Positions 1 through 9,460 of a stretch of 24,621 bases of DNA are shown here, piece after piece. The position numbers and the translations under genes were made by a program. This DNA is from JBBQUP01 sp038212305 (GTDB lineage: Bacteria > Bacteroidota > Bacteroidia > Bacteroidales > Marinilabiliaceae): positions 1 through 24,621 of the forward strand of contig JBBQUP010000056.1 in the NCBI GenBank assembly GCA_038212305.1. The letters run 5' to 3'. The notes beneath the pieces were generated by a model. The model made no database searches. It saw only the letters and a list, made by a program, of their open reading frames with translations, and had not been told where the DNA came from. Every line of letters starts with the position of its first letter. Position 1 is the first letter of the stretch.

Positions 1-138
1 AAGCTTTTGATCAACTGGTAGAAAAAACAAGAGAAATAATTAGACCAGGCAGGAGTAACCCAAGAAAGAAAAAACCAAAGAAACCTTACTCTATGAATTA
101 CAAACGATTATGAATTATCACTAACTAAACGACATTGA
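1..138 (+). mobile_element. right-hand end of an insertion sequence, partial
   Basis: The window opens inside an element. A transposase-like tail ends at 113, and about 25 nt of non-coding sequence follow before sequence homologous to an acyl-CoA synthetase starts at about 139. The abrupt change from transposase tail to the interior of a metabolic gene is what one expects at an IS boundary. The left end lies outside the window, so terminal inverted repeats and target duplication cannot be checked. The boundary at 136-139 is inferred from where the synthetase frame begins; it could be off by several bases. Confidence 0.55.
3..113 (+). CDS. transposase C-terminal fragment, probably IS4 type (partial)
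   Basis: Frame 3 is open from the window edge to a TGA at 111-113 and gives 36 residues. The segment is very basic and contains RPGRSNPRKKKPKKPY, followed by a short tail ending in YKRL. An arginine/proline/lysine-rich tail of this kind is, from memory, typical of the C-terminus of IS4-type DDE transposases. None of the catalytic region is in the window, so the family assignment rests on this tail alone. The fragment is followed directly by the broken fadD-like gene, which supports a mobile-element reading. It could instead be the end of some other basic protein. Confidence 0.5.
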   Translation, partial: AFDQLVEKTREIIRPGRSNPRKKKPKKPYSMNYKRL

Positions 139-1662
139 TATATACTGGAACATTCCGATGTTAGAATAGTTATTGTGTCTGATGCATCCTTGTATAAGCG
201 ATTGAGCGTTATTGCTAAGGAAATTCCATCAATTGAAGAAATTTATACTTTTAATTATGTTGAGGGTGCACTTGAATGGGATGAAATAACAGCACTTGGG
301 GAAACTCAAAAAGTTCAAATGAAATCAGTTCTTATTCAACGAATGGCCTCCATTGAACCAACGGATTTGGTTTCAATAATTTATACATCAGGCACTACCG
401 GATTTCCTAAAGGAGTTCAGCTTAGTCACCAAAATTTTCTTAGTAATATCGAAGGCGTTTATGATTTATTTCCTTTGTCATCGGCTGATAGAGTATTAAG
501 TTTTTTGCCTTTGTGTCATGCTTATGAGCGAATTGTAAATTATCTGTATTAAGCGCGGGGATGTAGTATCTATTATGCTGAAAGTTTAGCAACTATTGCT
601 CAGAATTTAGCTGAAATTCAAGAGAACGCTTTTGCTACAGTACCTAGAGTGATCGAAAGTATTTATGATCGAATTGTATCCAAGGGGGAAGACCTAAATG
701 GGATTAAAAGATTATTGTTTTTTTGGGCACTTGCCTTAGGTGAACACTACCAAGTTGATGGTAAGAACAGTCGATTTTATAAACTGAAGCTTAAAATTGC
801 TCGCAAATTGGTATTCTCTAAATGGCAAAAAGCGTTTGGAGGGAAGTTGCGATTTGTCATTTCAGGTGGAGCAGCTCTACAACCTCGTTTGAGTAGATTA
901 TTTTTTGCTGCAGGAATTCCACTAATGGAGGGATATGGATTAACCGAAACCTCACCAGTGATAGCAACCAACCATATTAGTTCTGCAGATGGAGTTATGA
1001 TTGGAACCGTTGGGCCTATAATGCATAATGTGCAAGTTAAAATTGATGATGATGGAGAGATTTTAGTTAAAGGTCCAAATGTAATGTTGGGATATTATAA
1101 AGATGAGAAAACAAATAAAGAGGTAATCGATAGTGAGGGATGGTTTCACACAGATGATATTGGTAAAATTATTGACTCCAAGTATTTGAAAATTACCGAT
1201 CGAAAAAAAGAGATGTTTAAATTGTCGAATGGCAAGTATATTGCTCCACAGGCAATTGAGAATTTGTTGAAAGAGTCTATTTTTATTGAACAAGCGATGG
1301 TGGTTGGTGAAAATGAGAAGTTTACATCGGCATTATTGTCTCCAAATTTCGATTATCTGCATATGTGGGCACATGAACGAAAAATACATTTTAGAGATAA
1401 TAAAGAGTTGGTTGATGATCAAAGAGTGATCGCTCAGTACCAAAAAGAGGTAGCTATTGTTAATAAATTGACGGGGAAACATGAAGAGATTAATAGGTTT
1501 AGAATAGTTTGCGAACCTTGGACATCTCAAACAGGCGAGCTTTCACCTACATTGAAACTTCGACGAAGAATTATATACAAAAAGTATGTTGGCATATTAA
1601 AAAATATATATCAATATGCAGATGGTGAGGAGAATAGAGGTTTTATTAAATTGTATGAGTGA
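139..1662 (+). pseudogene. fadD: long-chain acyl-CoA synthetase (AMP-forming), disrupted
   Basis: The intact family activates long-chain fatty acids with ATP and CoA, through an acyl-adenylate. One frame runs from 139 to 1662 and reads as an acyl-CoA synthetase throughout, starting at YILEHSDVRIVIVSD. It holds the ATP-binding motif YTSGTTGFPKG (about 382-414), the LPLCHAYER segment, GYGLTETSP, GWFHTDDIG, and the ITDRKKEMFKLSNGKYIAPQ hinge and C-domain region. Three defects are visible. The first 90 or so residues are missing because the frame begins at the IS edge. A TAA at 550-552 interrupts it, and homology continues in the same frame on both sides (NYLY-stop-ARGCSIYYAES). The usual HTGD is HTDD at 1153-1155. 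The TAA is one base from CAA, so a point mutation is a simple explanation. Two separate genes are unlikely because the halves are consecutive parts of one domain. A sequencing error could explain the stop but not the missing N-terminus. Confidence 0.88.
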
Positions 1663-1767
1663 GAAAAGATGGCCTCGTTTTGATAATGTAATTCCTTTAG
1701 TGCGCTTTGTCATTTATAAATGATAGTTATTAAAGTATCTTGTAATGATCTGTTTAAATCAATTGTT

Positions 1768-3783
1768 ATGAGTACTGTTTCATTGTTCAAGGAAGAAATT
1801 CTTGAAGGGATACCCAAAATCCTTCCTTCTGCTAAAAAGTTTGATGGTAAAATTAATCACGCTCCAGTTCGAAGGGGTGTTCTATCGGGCGATGAAAAAA
1901 TACTTGCTGTAAAAAATGCACTTCGATATTTTAAATCTGAATGGCATTCGATTTTAGCCAAAGAGTTTTTTAGCGAGTTAGAGACTTATGGTCGGATATA
2001 TATGTATCGGTTTCGTCCTGATTATGAGATTAAAGCTCGTCCATTGAACCATTATCCTCACCAATCGGTTCCAGCAGCTGCAATAATGTTGATGATTTCT
2101 AATAATTTAGACGAGCAGGTGGCTCAACATCCACATGAATTAATTACCTATGGTGGAAATGGTTCGGTATTTCAAAATTGGGCGCAATATCGCTTGGTTA
2201 TGCAGTATTTAGCACAAATGACCGACCAACAAACTTTAGTTATTTATTCTGGTCACCCTTTAGGTTTATTCCCCTCAAGCATTGATGCTCCGCGAGTTGT
2301 AGTAACCAATGGAATGGTTATTCCCAATTACTCGTCGGGTGTTGATTACGAGCGCATGAATGCAATGGGTGTTTCGCAATACGGACAAATGACGGCGGGT
2401 TCATACATGTATATTGGTCCACAAGGAATAGTGCATGGTACAACCATTACAATTATGAATGCTGGTCGAAAAATTTCATCATCTATCGAACCGTTAAAAG
2501 GGAAAATATTTGTGACATCGGGATTAGGTGGTATGTCAGGGGCTCAGCCTAAAGCCGGAAATATTGCAGGATGCATTACTGTGGTTGCTGAAGTAAACGA
2601 AAAAGCGGTTCAAACTCGTCATACGCAAGGTTGGGTTGATGAGGTTTTTAATAATTTAACCGATTTGGTTTCCCGAATAAAATCAGCCCAAAATAACAAA
2701 GAGGTTGTATCCTTGGCTTATGTGGGCAATGTGATTGATTTATGGGAAAAGTTGTATCATGAGAATATGAAAGTCGATTTGGGTTCCGATCAAACATCTT
2801 TGCATAATCCGTTTGCAGGGGGATATTATCCTGCTACCTTATCATACAAAGAAGCAAATCAGTTGATGTCAGAGGATCAAGAAGCGTTTAAACATAGCGT
2901 TCAAGCATCGCTCCGTCGGCATGTCGACATCATCAATTTACATGTGGAAAGAGGCATGTATTTCTTTGATTACGGAAATGCATTTTTGCTTGAAGCTTCT
3001 CGTGCAGAGGCAAAGGTTTTAAATGAAAAGGGTGATTTTAAGTACCCATCGTATGTGCAAGACATCATGGGTCCTTTATATTTTGATTATGGATTTGGTC
3101 CTTTCAGATGGGTTTGTACGAGCAATAATCCTCAAGATCTTAAAATAACTGATGAAATTGCTTTAAATACATTAATTCAGCAAAAAGAAAAAGCCACAGA
3201 TGAGATAATAACTCAAATTGAGGACAATATTAATTGGATAAAACAAGCTGATTCAAACAAACTAGTTGTTGGATCTCAGGCTCGTATTTTATATGCCGAT
3301 GCTTTAGGTCGAGTAAATATTGCTTTGGCATTTAATAAAGCAATTCGTAAAGGAATAATCAAATCTCCAATTGTTCTAGGGCGCGATCATCATGATGTGT
3401 CAGGTACAGATAGTCCCTTTCGTGAAACATCAAACATTCATGATGGGAGTCGTTTTACAGCCGATATGGCCGTGCAAAATGTGATTGGTGATGCCTTTCG
3501 AGGAGCAACATGGGTTTCGCTACACAATGGTGGTGGGGTAGGTTGGGGCGAAGTTATTAATGGTGGTTTTGGAATGTTGATTGATGGTAGTAAACAATCC
3601 GAAGCTAAAATTAACTCGATGTTAAAGTGGGACGTTAACAATGGAATTGCTCGTAGAAGTTGGGCCAGAAATACTGGAGCTATTAGCACGATTCAAAACG
3701 CCATGAAATTAGATCCTTTATTAAAAGTAACGCTACCTAATATTGTGGACGATAGGTTGGTTGAAGGCATTGTTAACCAATAG
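1768..3783 (+). CDS. hutU: urocanate hydratase (urocanase)
   Basis: The enzyme converts urocanate to imidazolonepropionate with tightly bound NAD+, the second step of histidine degradation, in the cytosol. The 671-residue product is of the long urocanase form. It shows ITYGGNGSVFQNW, the nucleotide-binding stretch SGLGGMSGAQPKAG (about residues 251-264), GPFRWV, and the C-terminal block with PIVLGRDHHD, ATWVSLHNGGGVGWG and MLIDG. An ATG at 1720 would add 16 residues unlike the family; the ATG at 1768 gives a start (MSTVSLFKEEILEGIP) that fits the usual N-terminus. No hutH, hutI or ftcD lies nearby: upstream is a decayed fadD and downstream the convergent ispF. The frame is intact, so the gene is probably active, with the rest of the pathway elsewhere if present. 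Confidence 0.95.
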   Translation: MSTVSLFKEEILEGIPKILPSAKKFDGKINHAPVRRGVLSGDEKILAVKNALRYFKSEWHSILAKEFFSELETYGRIYMYRFRPDYEIKARPLNHYPHQSVPAAAIMLMISNNLDEQVAQHPHELITYGGNGSVFQNWAQYRLVMQYLAQMTDQQTLVIYSGHPLGLFPSSIDAPRVVVTNGMVIPNYSSGVDYERMNAMGVSQYGQMTAGSYMYIGPQGIVHGTTITIMNAGRKISSSIEPLKGKIFVTSGLGGMSGAQPKAGNIAGCITVVAEVNEKAVQTRHTQGWVDEVFNNLTDLVSRIKSAQNNKEVVSLAYVGNVIDLWEKLYHENMKVDLGSDQTSLHNPFAGGYYPATLSYKEANQLMSEDQEAFKHSVQASLRRHVDIINLHVERGMYFFDYGNAFLLEASRAEAKVLNEKGDFKYPSYVQDIMGPLYFDYGFGPFRWVCTSNNPQDLKITDEIALNTLIQQKEKATDEIITQIEDNINWIKQADSNKLVVGSQARILYADALGRVNIALAFNKAIRKGIIKSPIVLGRDHHDVSGTDSPFRETSNIHDGSRFTADMAVQNVIGDAFRGATWVSLHNGGGVGWGEVINGGFGMLIDGSKQSEAKINSMLKWDVNNGIARRSWARNTGAISTIQNAMKLDPLLKVTLPNIVDDRLVEGIVNQ

Positions 3784-3817
3784 GTTCGTGTGAAATACTG
3801 CCTATTGATTAAAATAA

Positions 3818-3859
3818 ACAAGCACCAATTGTTCGTTTCATGAAATAATTGGTGCTTGT
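3818..3859. terminator. hairpin between convergent hutU and ispF
   Basis: ACAAGCACCAATT (3818-3830) is a perfect 13-base inverted match to AATTGGTGCTTGT (3847-3859). The 16-nt spacer contains TTTCATGAAA, itself self-complementary. The hairpin lies between the two stop codons (3783 and 3878). Read on the minus strand it is followed by a T-rich stretch (TTTATTTTAATC), so it suits ending the porV-ispF transcript. On the plus strand no clear T-run follows, so its use for hutU is less certain. Confidence 0.75.
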
Positions 3860-3877
3860 GAATACTATCTAATTGTT

Positions 3878-4360
3878 TTATTCCTTAAAAATTAATACGG
3901 TGGCGTAGGCTGCAATGCCCGATTCGTCACCAACAAAACCAAGTTTTTCGGTTGTTGTGGCTTTAATCGATAAATCATTTACCTCAATCCCAAGCACTCC
4001 TGATAAGGTTAAGGTCATTTGAGGAATTACATCCTTGATCTTGGGTTTTTGTAAGCACACAGTACTATCAATGTTACTAATTTGGAATCCTGCGCTACGA
4101 ATTTGATCAATGCATTTTTGAAGCAAAATTTTACTGTCTATACCTTTTAAAGTAGGATCATTGTCAGGAAAGTGGAATCCAATATCGCGCAGGTTAGCTG
4201 CACCATAAAGGGCATCACAAATAGCATGTATTAAAACATCACCATCTGAATGCCCAATGCTACCTTTGCTGTGATCGATTTTAATGCCTCCTAACCAAAA
4301 CTCGCAGCCCTCGCCTAATTGGTGAACATCATAGCCAAAACCAGTTCTATATTTAACCAT
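3878..4360 (-). CDS. ispF: 2-C-methyl-D-erythritol 2,4-cyclodiphosphate synthase
   Basis: IspF cyclises CDP-methylerythritol phosphate to methylerythritol cyclodiphosphate, releasing CMP, in the MEP isoprenoid pathway. The 160-residue length is normal. Metal-binding D11 and H13 lie in GFGYDVHQ and H45 in HSDGDVLIHAICDAL. The DIGFHFPD loop and the C-terminal KATTTEKLGFVG block, which contacts the nucleotide, are both present. It starts 29 nt after the porV stop on the same strand, so it is probably cotranscribed with porV. The product is cytosolic and unrelated in function to secretion, so the link is likely one of position. IspE, the preceding pathway enzyme, is about 17 kb away in this window. 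Confidence 0.97.
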   Translation of the reverse strand: MVKYRTGFGYDVHQLGEGCEFWLGGIKIDHSKGSIGHSDGDVLIHAICDALYGAANLRDIGFHFPDNDPTLKGIDSKILLQKCIDQIRSAGFQISNIDSTVCLQKPKIKDVIPQMTLTLSGVLGIEVNDLSIKATTTEKLGFVGDESGIAAYATVLIFKE

Positions 4361-4389
4361 TTATTTTTAAGTGTAGAGAAATTCTAACT

Positions 4390-5550
4390 CTAAAGGGCAT
4401 CGGATAAATTAAACGATAAACTTATTCGAATGGTATTAGCCAAAGGATTATTTTGAACCATTGGGATAATATACGATGCGTCTACCGTAAACATGTTCAT
4501 TTTTAGACCAGCACCTGCTGTTATGAACTTTCTGTTTCCTTTGTTTTCATTTTCATGAAAATATCCAGCGCGCAAAGCAAATTGTTGATTATACCAGTAC
4601 TCCATACCAACTGAAATCGATATCTCCTGAAGTTCTTCCTTAAAACCATTAGGAGCATCACCAAACGATTTAAACATGCCGGTAATTACACCCACATCCT
4701 TGTTTTCCTGAGCGTACGAGATTTGTGTTGAGTCCAAAAGTCCAGGTGTGGGTACGAGTAGTTTATTGAAGTCTAATGCAAAAGTTAATTTGTTGTACTT
4801 GTCAATTTCGGTTGTATAAGCAGCCCCAACTTTAAGATTTGTTGGGATAAACTGTTTGTTATCACCGTCATACGAAATTTTTGCACCAATGTTTGATATG
4901 TTAACACCTGTGGCGATTTCCGATTTTTGTGATCCTGTTTTTATAGGTGTTTTATAGAAAAACGAAACATCAGCAGCAAATGTATTTCCAGGAATCATTC
5001 CTTCAACCATACCTCCACCTAAATCTGATCGGATATAACGAAATGCAACTGATCCTGACATTTTTTTTGATAATAACCGCGAATAAGCGGCATCTAATGC
5101 GAATTCATTTGGTTTAGCATCATAACCATTTGTACCATTGTCGGTAATAAAAATATTTCCTAACGAAAAATAGCGTACCGATCCACTTAATGTTGACATT
5201 TTATCTATTCGATAAAATCCTGATAAATAATACATGTTAATATCACTTACTAACTGCCTTAACCAAGGGGTAAATGATACTGAAATACCATAATCCTCGT
5301 CTAAAAAAGCATATTTTGCTGGATTCCAATGTTGTGAGCTAAAATCAGGAGCTGTTGCAACTCCGGCTTCTCCCATGGCGCCAGATCTACTGTCGGGTGC
5401 AATATTTAAAAATGGTACAGCTGTGCTAATTATATTTACTCTACCTCCTAATTGATTAACGTCAACAGGTTGGTCTTGAGCATTAATAAAAATTGGAAAG
5501 AATAAAAGAAATGTTGTAAATAACAATGTCGATTTAAATAAAAATTTCAT
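4390..5550 (-). CDS. porV: type IX secretion outer-membrane protein PorV (LptO)
   Basis: PorV is a beta-barrel shuttle of the type IX secretion system. It receives cargo from the Sov/SprA translocon and brings it to the sortase PorU for C-terminal signal removal and anchoring to the surface. The 386-residue product begins with a signal peptide (hydrophobic stretch then FINAQ, cleavage near residue 24). It next has the family hallmark around AVPFLNIAPDSRSGAMGEAG and HWNPAKYAF, then alternating strands to an aromatic-rich end, RISLSFNLSDAL. It sits downstream of porU with a 106-nt gap that holds its own promoter-like sequence. It resembles general FadL-like barrels, but the N-terminal hallmark and the porU neighbour fix the assignment. 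Confidence 0.94.
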   Translation of the reverse strand: MKFLFKSTLLFTTFLLFFPIFINAQDQPVDVNQLGGRVNIISTAVPFLNIAPDSRSGAMGEAGVATAPDFSSQHWNPAKYAFLDEDYGISVSFTPWLRQLVSDINMYYLSGFYRIDKMSTLSGSVRYFSLGNIFITDNGTNGYDAKPNEFALDAAYSRLLSKKMSGSVAFRYIRSDLGGGMVEGMIPGNTFAADVSFFYKTPIKTGSQKSEIATGVNISNIGAKISYDGDNKQFIPTNLKVGAAYTTEIDKYNKLTFALDFNKLLVPTPGLLDSTQISYAQENKDVGVITGMFKSFGDAPNGFKEELQEISISVGMEYWYNQQFALRAGYFHENENKGNRKFITAGAGLKMNMFTVDASYIIPMVQNNPLANTIRISLSFNLSDAL

Positions 5551-5595
5551 GTGTCAATTTTTTGTTTTTTTGATAGGATTTGCCTTTAAGTGGCA

Positions 5596-5629
5596 CAAAT
5601 ATAATTTATAAAATTAAGTGTATCACAAA
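5596..5629 (-). promoter_or_regulatory. Bacteroidota-type promoter upstream of porV
   Basis: On the minus strand TTTG (5629-5626) is followed after 22 nt by TATATTTG (5603-5596), which matches the TAnnTTTG -7 consensus. The expected start point is about 40 nt before the porV ATG at 5550. It would allow porV-ispF to be transcribed independently of porU. No experimental support is available from sequence alone. Confidence 0.6.
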
Positions 5630-5656
5630 TTAACTAACAACAAAATTCAATTAATA

Positions 5657-8600
5657 TTATTCAGTGACGATAATTTTATCCGAAATAGTGCCAGTTTTTC
5701 CTGTTTCGCTGGTTAATTCAAATTGTATGAAATAAATACCATTGGTAACTATTGCCGGAGCAATTTCAGAAATGTTTAGCGTTAATGGAGATGTTGTATA
5801 CCCTGATGTAACTAAAGGTTGTTTGTTAGAGCCAATAAATTGACCAGTTAAGGTGTATAGTTTTGATGTGACAACAAGAGATTGATTGGGTTCGTCGTGT
5901 TTAAAAGTTACATACAATGATTGTTTTAATGAAATTGGGTTCGATGAAAATACAACTTCCGATACACCTAATTTACCTTTGTTCGAAGTGTTGAAAGAAA
6001 TTGATTTTTCAGATGAATTATTGTAATTATCCCAAGCCTTGATTTTTATAATATGATTACCTTCTGAGAACAAGGGAAGCTGATACTCTAAACTACCTTG
6101 TTTGTAATTATCTATGTCGTTTATGAAATAACTATTTAAAACTATTTTGTTTGAAGGGATTCCATCTATTTCGCAAGTTAAATCATGACCAATGCCATTG
6201 CCCGAAGTGTTGATGCCGTTCTCATCGAAAATATTTAATAGCAATAGCGGTTTAAGTCCAACTACTCCACCATCCTTAAATTTTTTGTCATTGAGCCATA
6301 ATTGAATGTCAGGCCCTTTGGTATCTGTTTGATTGTTGGTTGAGAAACCGCCAATTATTACATTTTTAAACGAACCGATAGCTTTTTCTGTATCCGATTC
6401 AGCATAGTATACAATTTTGCCATAATCTTCATTGTATCGAATGTCTTTAGGCATTATAAAATCAGATGAGAACACGCCTTGGGTTACACTTGATTTCCCT
6501 TTATATAAAATGTTAGAATAGCTCTTATAGGTAAAGGGTTTTGCATTTTCGTTGCCTAAAGTGGTTACTGTTATTGGTTTGTCAAAAACGGTAACCGTTG
6601 CATTACCCATAAAATTAGCCATAACAGTGGAGTCTTCTCCTCTTAGAATTTCAGCATCCAGACTTGCCTTTGATAACGCATTTAATGTAATGGTTTCAGT
6701 ATCAACATCAGTGTTGTTAATTTTTAGTGTCTTAATAAAGTTGTCAGGATAAGCAAGTTTTATTGCAGGATCTCCTAATAGAGTGAAATTGAGTTTAGCT
6801 GAACTTGAGCCTAACTTTATTTTCGTCTTAACAAGTATATCTCCCAATGAGGGTTTTGTGCCATCAGCATTTCTTTCAAAAACATAGGTGAAGAAACTGT
6901 TATTTAGATCATAATTCGAACTGCTATAGGCAATTCGAGTGGTTGTTAGTAAGGCGATGCCTCCACCTTTAGGGGAAAGAAAAACCCATTCTCCGGCCGA
7001 TGTAAAATTTTTATTGTCGAAACGCGAAAATTCACAAGTAGCAGTGACAAAAAGAGATAGCTTGGTTCTGTTTGTCCACGATAAAATCTTAGGAATCGTA
7101 ATAACCTGTTCGTGCGATAAGCCCAATTCACCGCCGTGACCGGTATAATTCATAATAAGAGAACCACCATTTACAGCATTTTCTATTGCAGTTTCTACGT
7201 CTGGATATTTTGATGTCGATGTTTTTTTGTAAGAATCGAAATAGATTTTGTTGATATTAAATTCGGGGTGATAGAGTTCTACTTTTTGAGCCAATCTGTC
7301 TGCATCATTCATGTGGGTATTGTTATCCCCATCATCGCCAATAAAAGTTAACTGTGTAATCCAGTTGTTTTTTTCTTGTGAGTTTAAATAAAGATCTGTT
7401 TTATCAACAGCTATTTGAGCCTCCGATTTTGTATTTACAGGGAAACGACCTATTCCAATGTCAAGTCGATCCGAAATTTCGTTTACACCTTCTATATCAT
7501 CAAGAAAACCAAAAAAATCATCGGTAACATAGGAGCTGTTAAAAACAATAGAGTTTTTTGATTGATACGTCATGATTTTATTGGTATTGCCTGTTATTGA
7601 ACGGTTGTCATAAGATCCATCGCCAAATAACAATAAGTATTTTGGGGCATCAGAGATCTGGCTTCCAGCTCTGTCATAAAACATTTTAACAAAAGCTCTT
7701 ATTGCCGTAACATCGGGTTTGCCCGATGAAAATTCATTGAAAATAAGATTTTGAGAAACCACCGTTGTCCTCATGCCTGAATTTTCTTGATGTAAAGATG
7801 CTAACCGATTAGCCTCGGTTAAAAACTCTGGAGCAGTAATTATAATGTAATCGGTTTGAGCTAGTCCATGCAAGTTTTGATTAGGTATTTCTTTATCAAA
7901 CTCGGGCAGTAATAAATTGCCAGAAGGACTAAAAGCAACAAATTCTTTTAAAATAGGTGTATTGGTTACAAACCATTTTGTTGTTGTACCACTCAAAGTC
8001 ATTTTTTGTGGCGTGGTAAAATCTGTAATATCCCAAACAATAATCGAATTGTCATCAGTCGATATTTCAAACTTGGCTATGTTATTAGCATTCACACTTA
8101 ATAAATCACGAAATTGAAATTGTGAAGTGGATTTTTTCAACTGTCGTCGTGCTTGAATATCTAATTTATCTAGGTACGCAATGGCTGTTGATTGATCTGA
8201 TTTGTATATTAATGTGAAATTAAGATCGCTACTTGTTGGCAAGAATAATTTTATTGAGCTAGCTTCTCTTGCAAAAGCCCCTTCGACATCGCTCCAAGCT
8301 ATAGGTGAAGCTATTAAAGAGTATAACGGAGTTAGCTCATCAGCATAATATAATTCAAATTGTGATACACTTGAAGAGCGAGCAATTACTTCAGCCGAAA
8401 TTTGTGCAGGAGAGCTAGTTACAATTTCAGGAAACGAAAAAGAATAAGTGCGTTGACTTACTGATATTGGATCGAATTTATCACCATACCATGTTCTGCC
8501 TGAGTGTAGTACATTGTATTTGTTTTCCTCAATAAATTTGTAATCATCGAATTCTTTAACCGTAATATTTGGAGCTTGAGTTACAATTGGTGCATCAGTA

Positions 8601-9460
8601 ATAGTCGTTTTTAATCCTTCCTCTGACAAATAGTAATACGAAACATCTGTATAATCATGGCTAATATGAGTGAACATTTGTTTTGAGTTGTTGTAAACCC
8701 ACTCAGTTGGAGATTGTCCATAAAAATAGAGATTATCGTTTGACTGCATCGTTGCATTTAACTTTAAATCATCGTATCTGAAATCTGCGTTGTTTTTTGG
8801 TAACATGTTACCTCCGTTGCCATATACCTTTACATTTGCAGGATTCGAAAATCCCCAAGAAACCAATGTAGAATAAGGAATTTTATGCACTCCAGTTTGT
8901 GTAACTTTTATTCGAACCCATTTGCCCTGTGCTAAAACCGATTTTGTCACATAATTATTAGAAGCTGTTTTTAGTTTTGCAGTTTTAGTAATATCATTAA
9001 AACTAACTTTTATTAATATTGATTTAAGTTTATAAAAACTATTTGGAGTATTTCCCTTTTTAAAAGGAAGCAATGATAATTCGAGATAAGGTTGCTTTTT
9101 GCTAATTACTACTCGTTTAGTTATCGTCGAGTCAAGTAAAGCATTTTGCAGGGTATTAATTTCGGTAGCTGAAACAAATTCCCATTTCGAATTTACAATT
9201 TCTGTACTGATATTCTCAACTGAATAAATAGATGGGATTTCAACTGAAAAGGAAAGAAGTGGAAGTAATGATGACTCATCTATTTGATTTTGACCATCGA
9301 ACGATAAAATGTTCGAACGATTGTTATTGAGATTTTGTTTGGGTGCATTCCAATTAATCTCCTGAGAAAGCATTATTTGAGTCCATGAATACTGTGGAGT
9401 CGATAGTATTCCTAGTCCAACTAAAAAAAAATTCAATAAAAACTTCATGTAGGTTTTCAT
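5657..9460 (-). CDS. porU: type IX secretion system sortase PorU
   Basis: PorU is a gingipain-like (C25) cysteine peptidase on the cell surface. It cleaves the C-terminal signal domain of type IX cargo and links the cargo to A-LPS. The frame is open back to 9607, but residues before the ATG at 9460 are not signal-like. Starting there (or at 9448) gives a signal peptide, MKFLLNFFLVGLGIL, and about 1267 residues, a normal PorU size. A long N-terminal beta region precedes the C25 domain (about residues 535-895). That domain holds LLFGDGSYDNR, the catalytic His in NYTGHGG (H775) and the catalytic Cys in VTATCEFS (C809). The end resembles a cargo-type C-terminal domain (about 1180-1267, with GIYFIQFEL). 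porV follows on the same strand and gldJ is divergent. Confidence 0.95.
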   Translation of the reverse strand: MKTYMKFLLNFFLVGLGILSTPQYSWTQIMLSQEINWNAPKQNLNNNRSNILSFDGQNQIDESSLLPLLSFSVEIPSIYSVENISTEIVNSKWEFVSATEINTLQNALLDSTITKRVVISKKQPYLELSLLPFKKGNTPNSFYKLKSILIKVSFNDITKTAKLKTASNNYVTKSVLAQGKWVRIKVTQTGVHKIPYSTLVSWGFSNPANVKVYGNGGNMLPKNNADFRYDDLKLNATMQSNDNLYFYGQSPTEWVYNNSKQMFTHISHDYTDVSYYYLSEEGLKTTITDAPIVTQAPNITVKEFDDYKFIEENKYNVLHSGRTWYGDKFDPISVSQRTYSFSFPEIVTSSPAQISAEVIARSSSVSQFELYYADELTPLYSLIASPIAWSDVEGAFAREASSIKLFLPTSSDLNFTLIYKSDQSTAIAYLDKLDIQARRQLKKSTSQFQFRDLLSVNANNIAKFEISTDDNSIIVWDITDFTTPQKMTLSGTTTKWFVTNTPILKEFVAFSPSGNLLLPEFDKEIPNQNLHGLAQTDYIIITAPEFLTEANRLASLHQENSGMRTTVVSQNLIFNEFSSGKPDVTAIRAFVKMFYDRAGSQISDAPKYLLLFGDGSYDNRSITGNTNKIMTYQSKNSIVFNSSYVTDDFFGFLDDIEGVNEISDRLDIGIGRFPVNTKSEAQIAVDKTDLYLNSQEKNNWITQLTFIGDDGDNNTHMNDADRLAQKVELYHPEFNINKIYFDSYKKTSTSKYPDVETAIENAVNGGSLIMNYTGHGGELGLSHEQVITIPKILSWTNRTKLSLFVTATCEFSRFDNKNFTSAGEWVFLSPKGGGIALLTTTRIAYSSSNYDLNNSFFTYVFERNADGTKPSLGDILVKTKIKLGSSSAKLNFTLLGDPAIKLAYPDNFIKTLKINNTDVDTETITLNALSKASLDAEILRGEDSTVMANFMGNATVTVFDKPITVTTLGNENAKPFTYKSYSNILYKGKSSVTQGVFSSDFIMPKDIRYNEDYGKIVYYAESDTEKAIGSFKNVIIGGFSTNNQTDTKGPDIQLWLNDKKFKDGGVVGLKPLLLLNIFDENGINTSGNGIGHDLTCEIDGIPSNKIVLNSYFINDIDNYKQGSLEYQLPLFSEGNHIIKIKAWDNYNNSSEKSISFNTSNKGKLGVSEVVFSSNPISLKQSLYVTFKHDEPNQSLVVTSKLYTLTGQFIGSNKQPLVTSGYTTSPLTLNISEIAPAIVTNGIYFIQFELTSETGKTGTISDKIIVTE

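Noticed and set aside
1..6. AAGCTT (HindIII site) at base 1, hinting at a clone end.
   Set aside because: A six-base site at the edge can occur by chance and the other end has no such site; it does not establish how the sequence was obtained.
175..1662. Two separate acyl-CoA synthetase genes, split at 550.
   Set aside because: Both halves are in the same frame, homology runs through the stop codon without gap or overlap, and each half lacks parts of one domain. A single broken gene explains it better.
6946..7131. Additional open frames on either strand inside porU, gldJ and other genes.
   Set aside because: They lie wholly within clearly recognised coding sequence, show no family motifs and are expected by chance.
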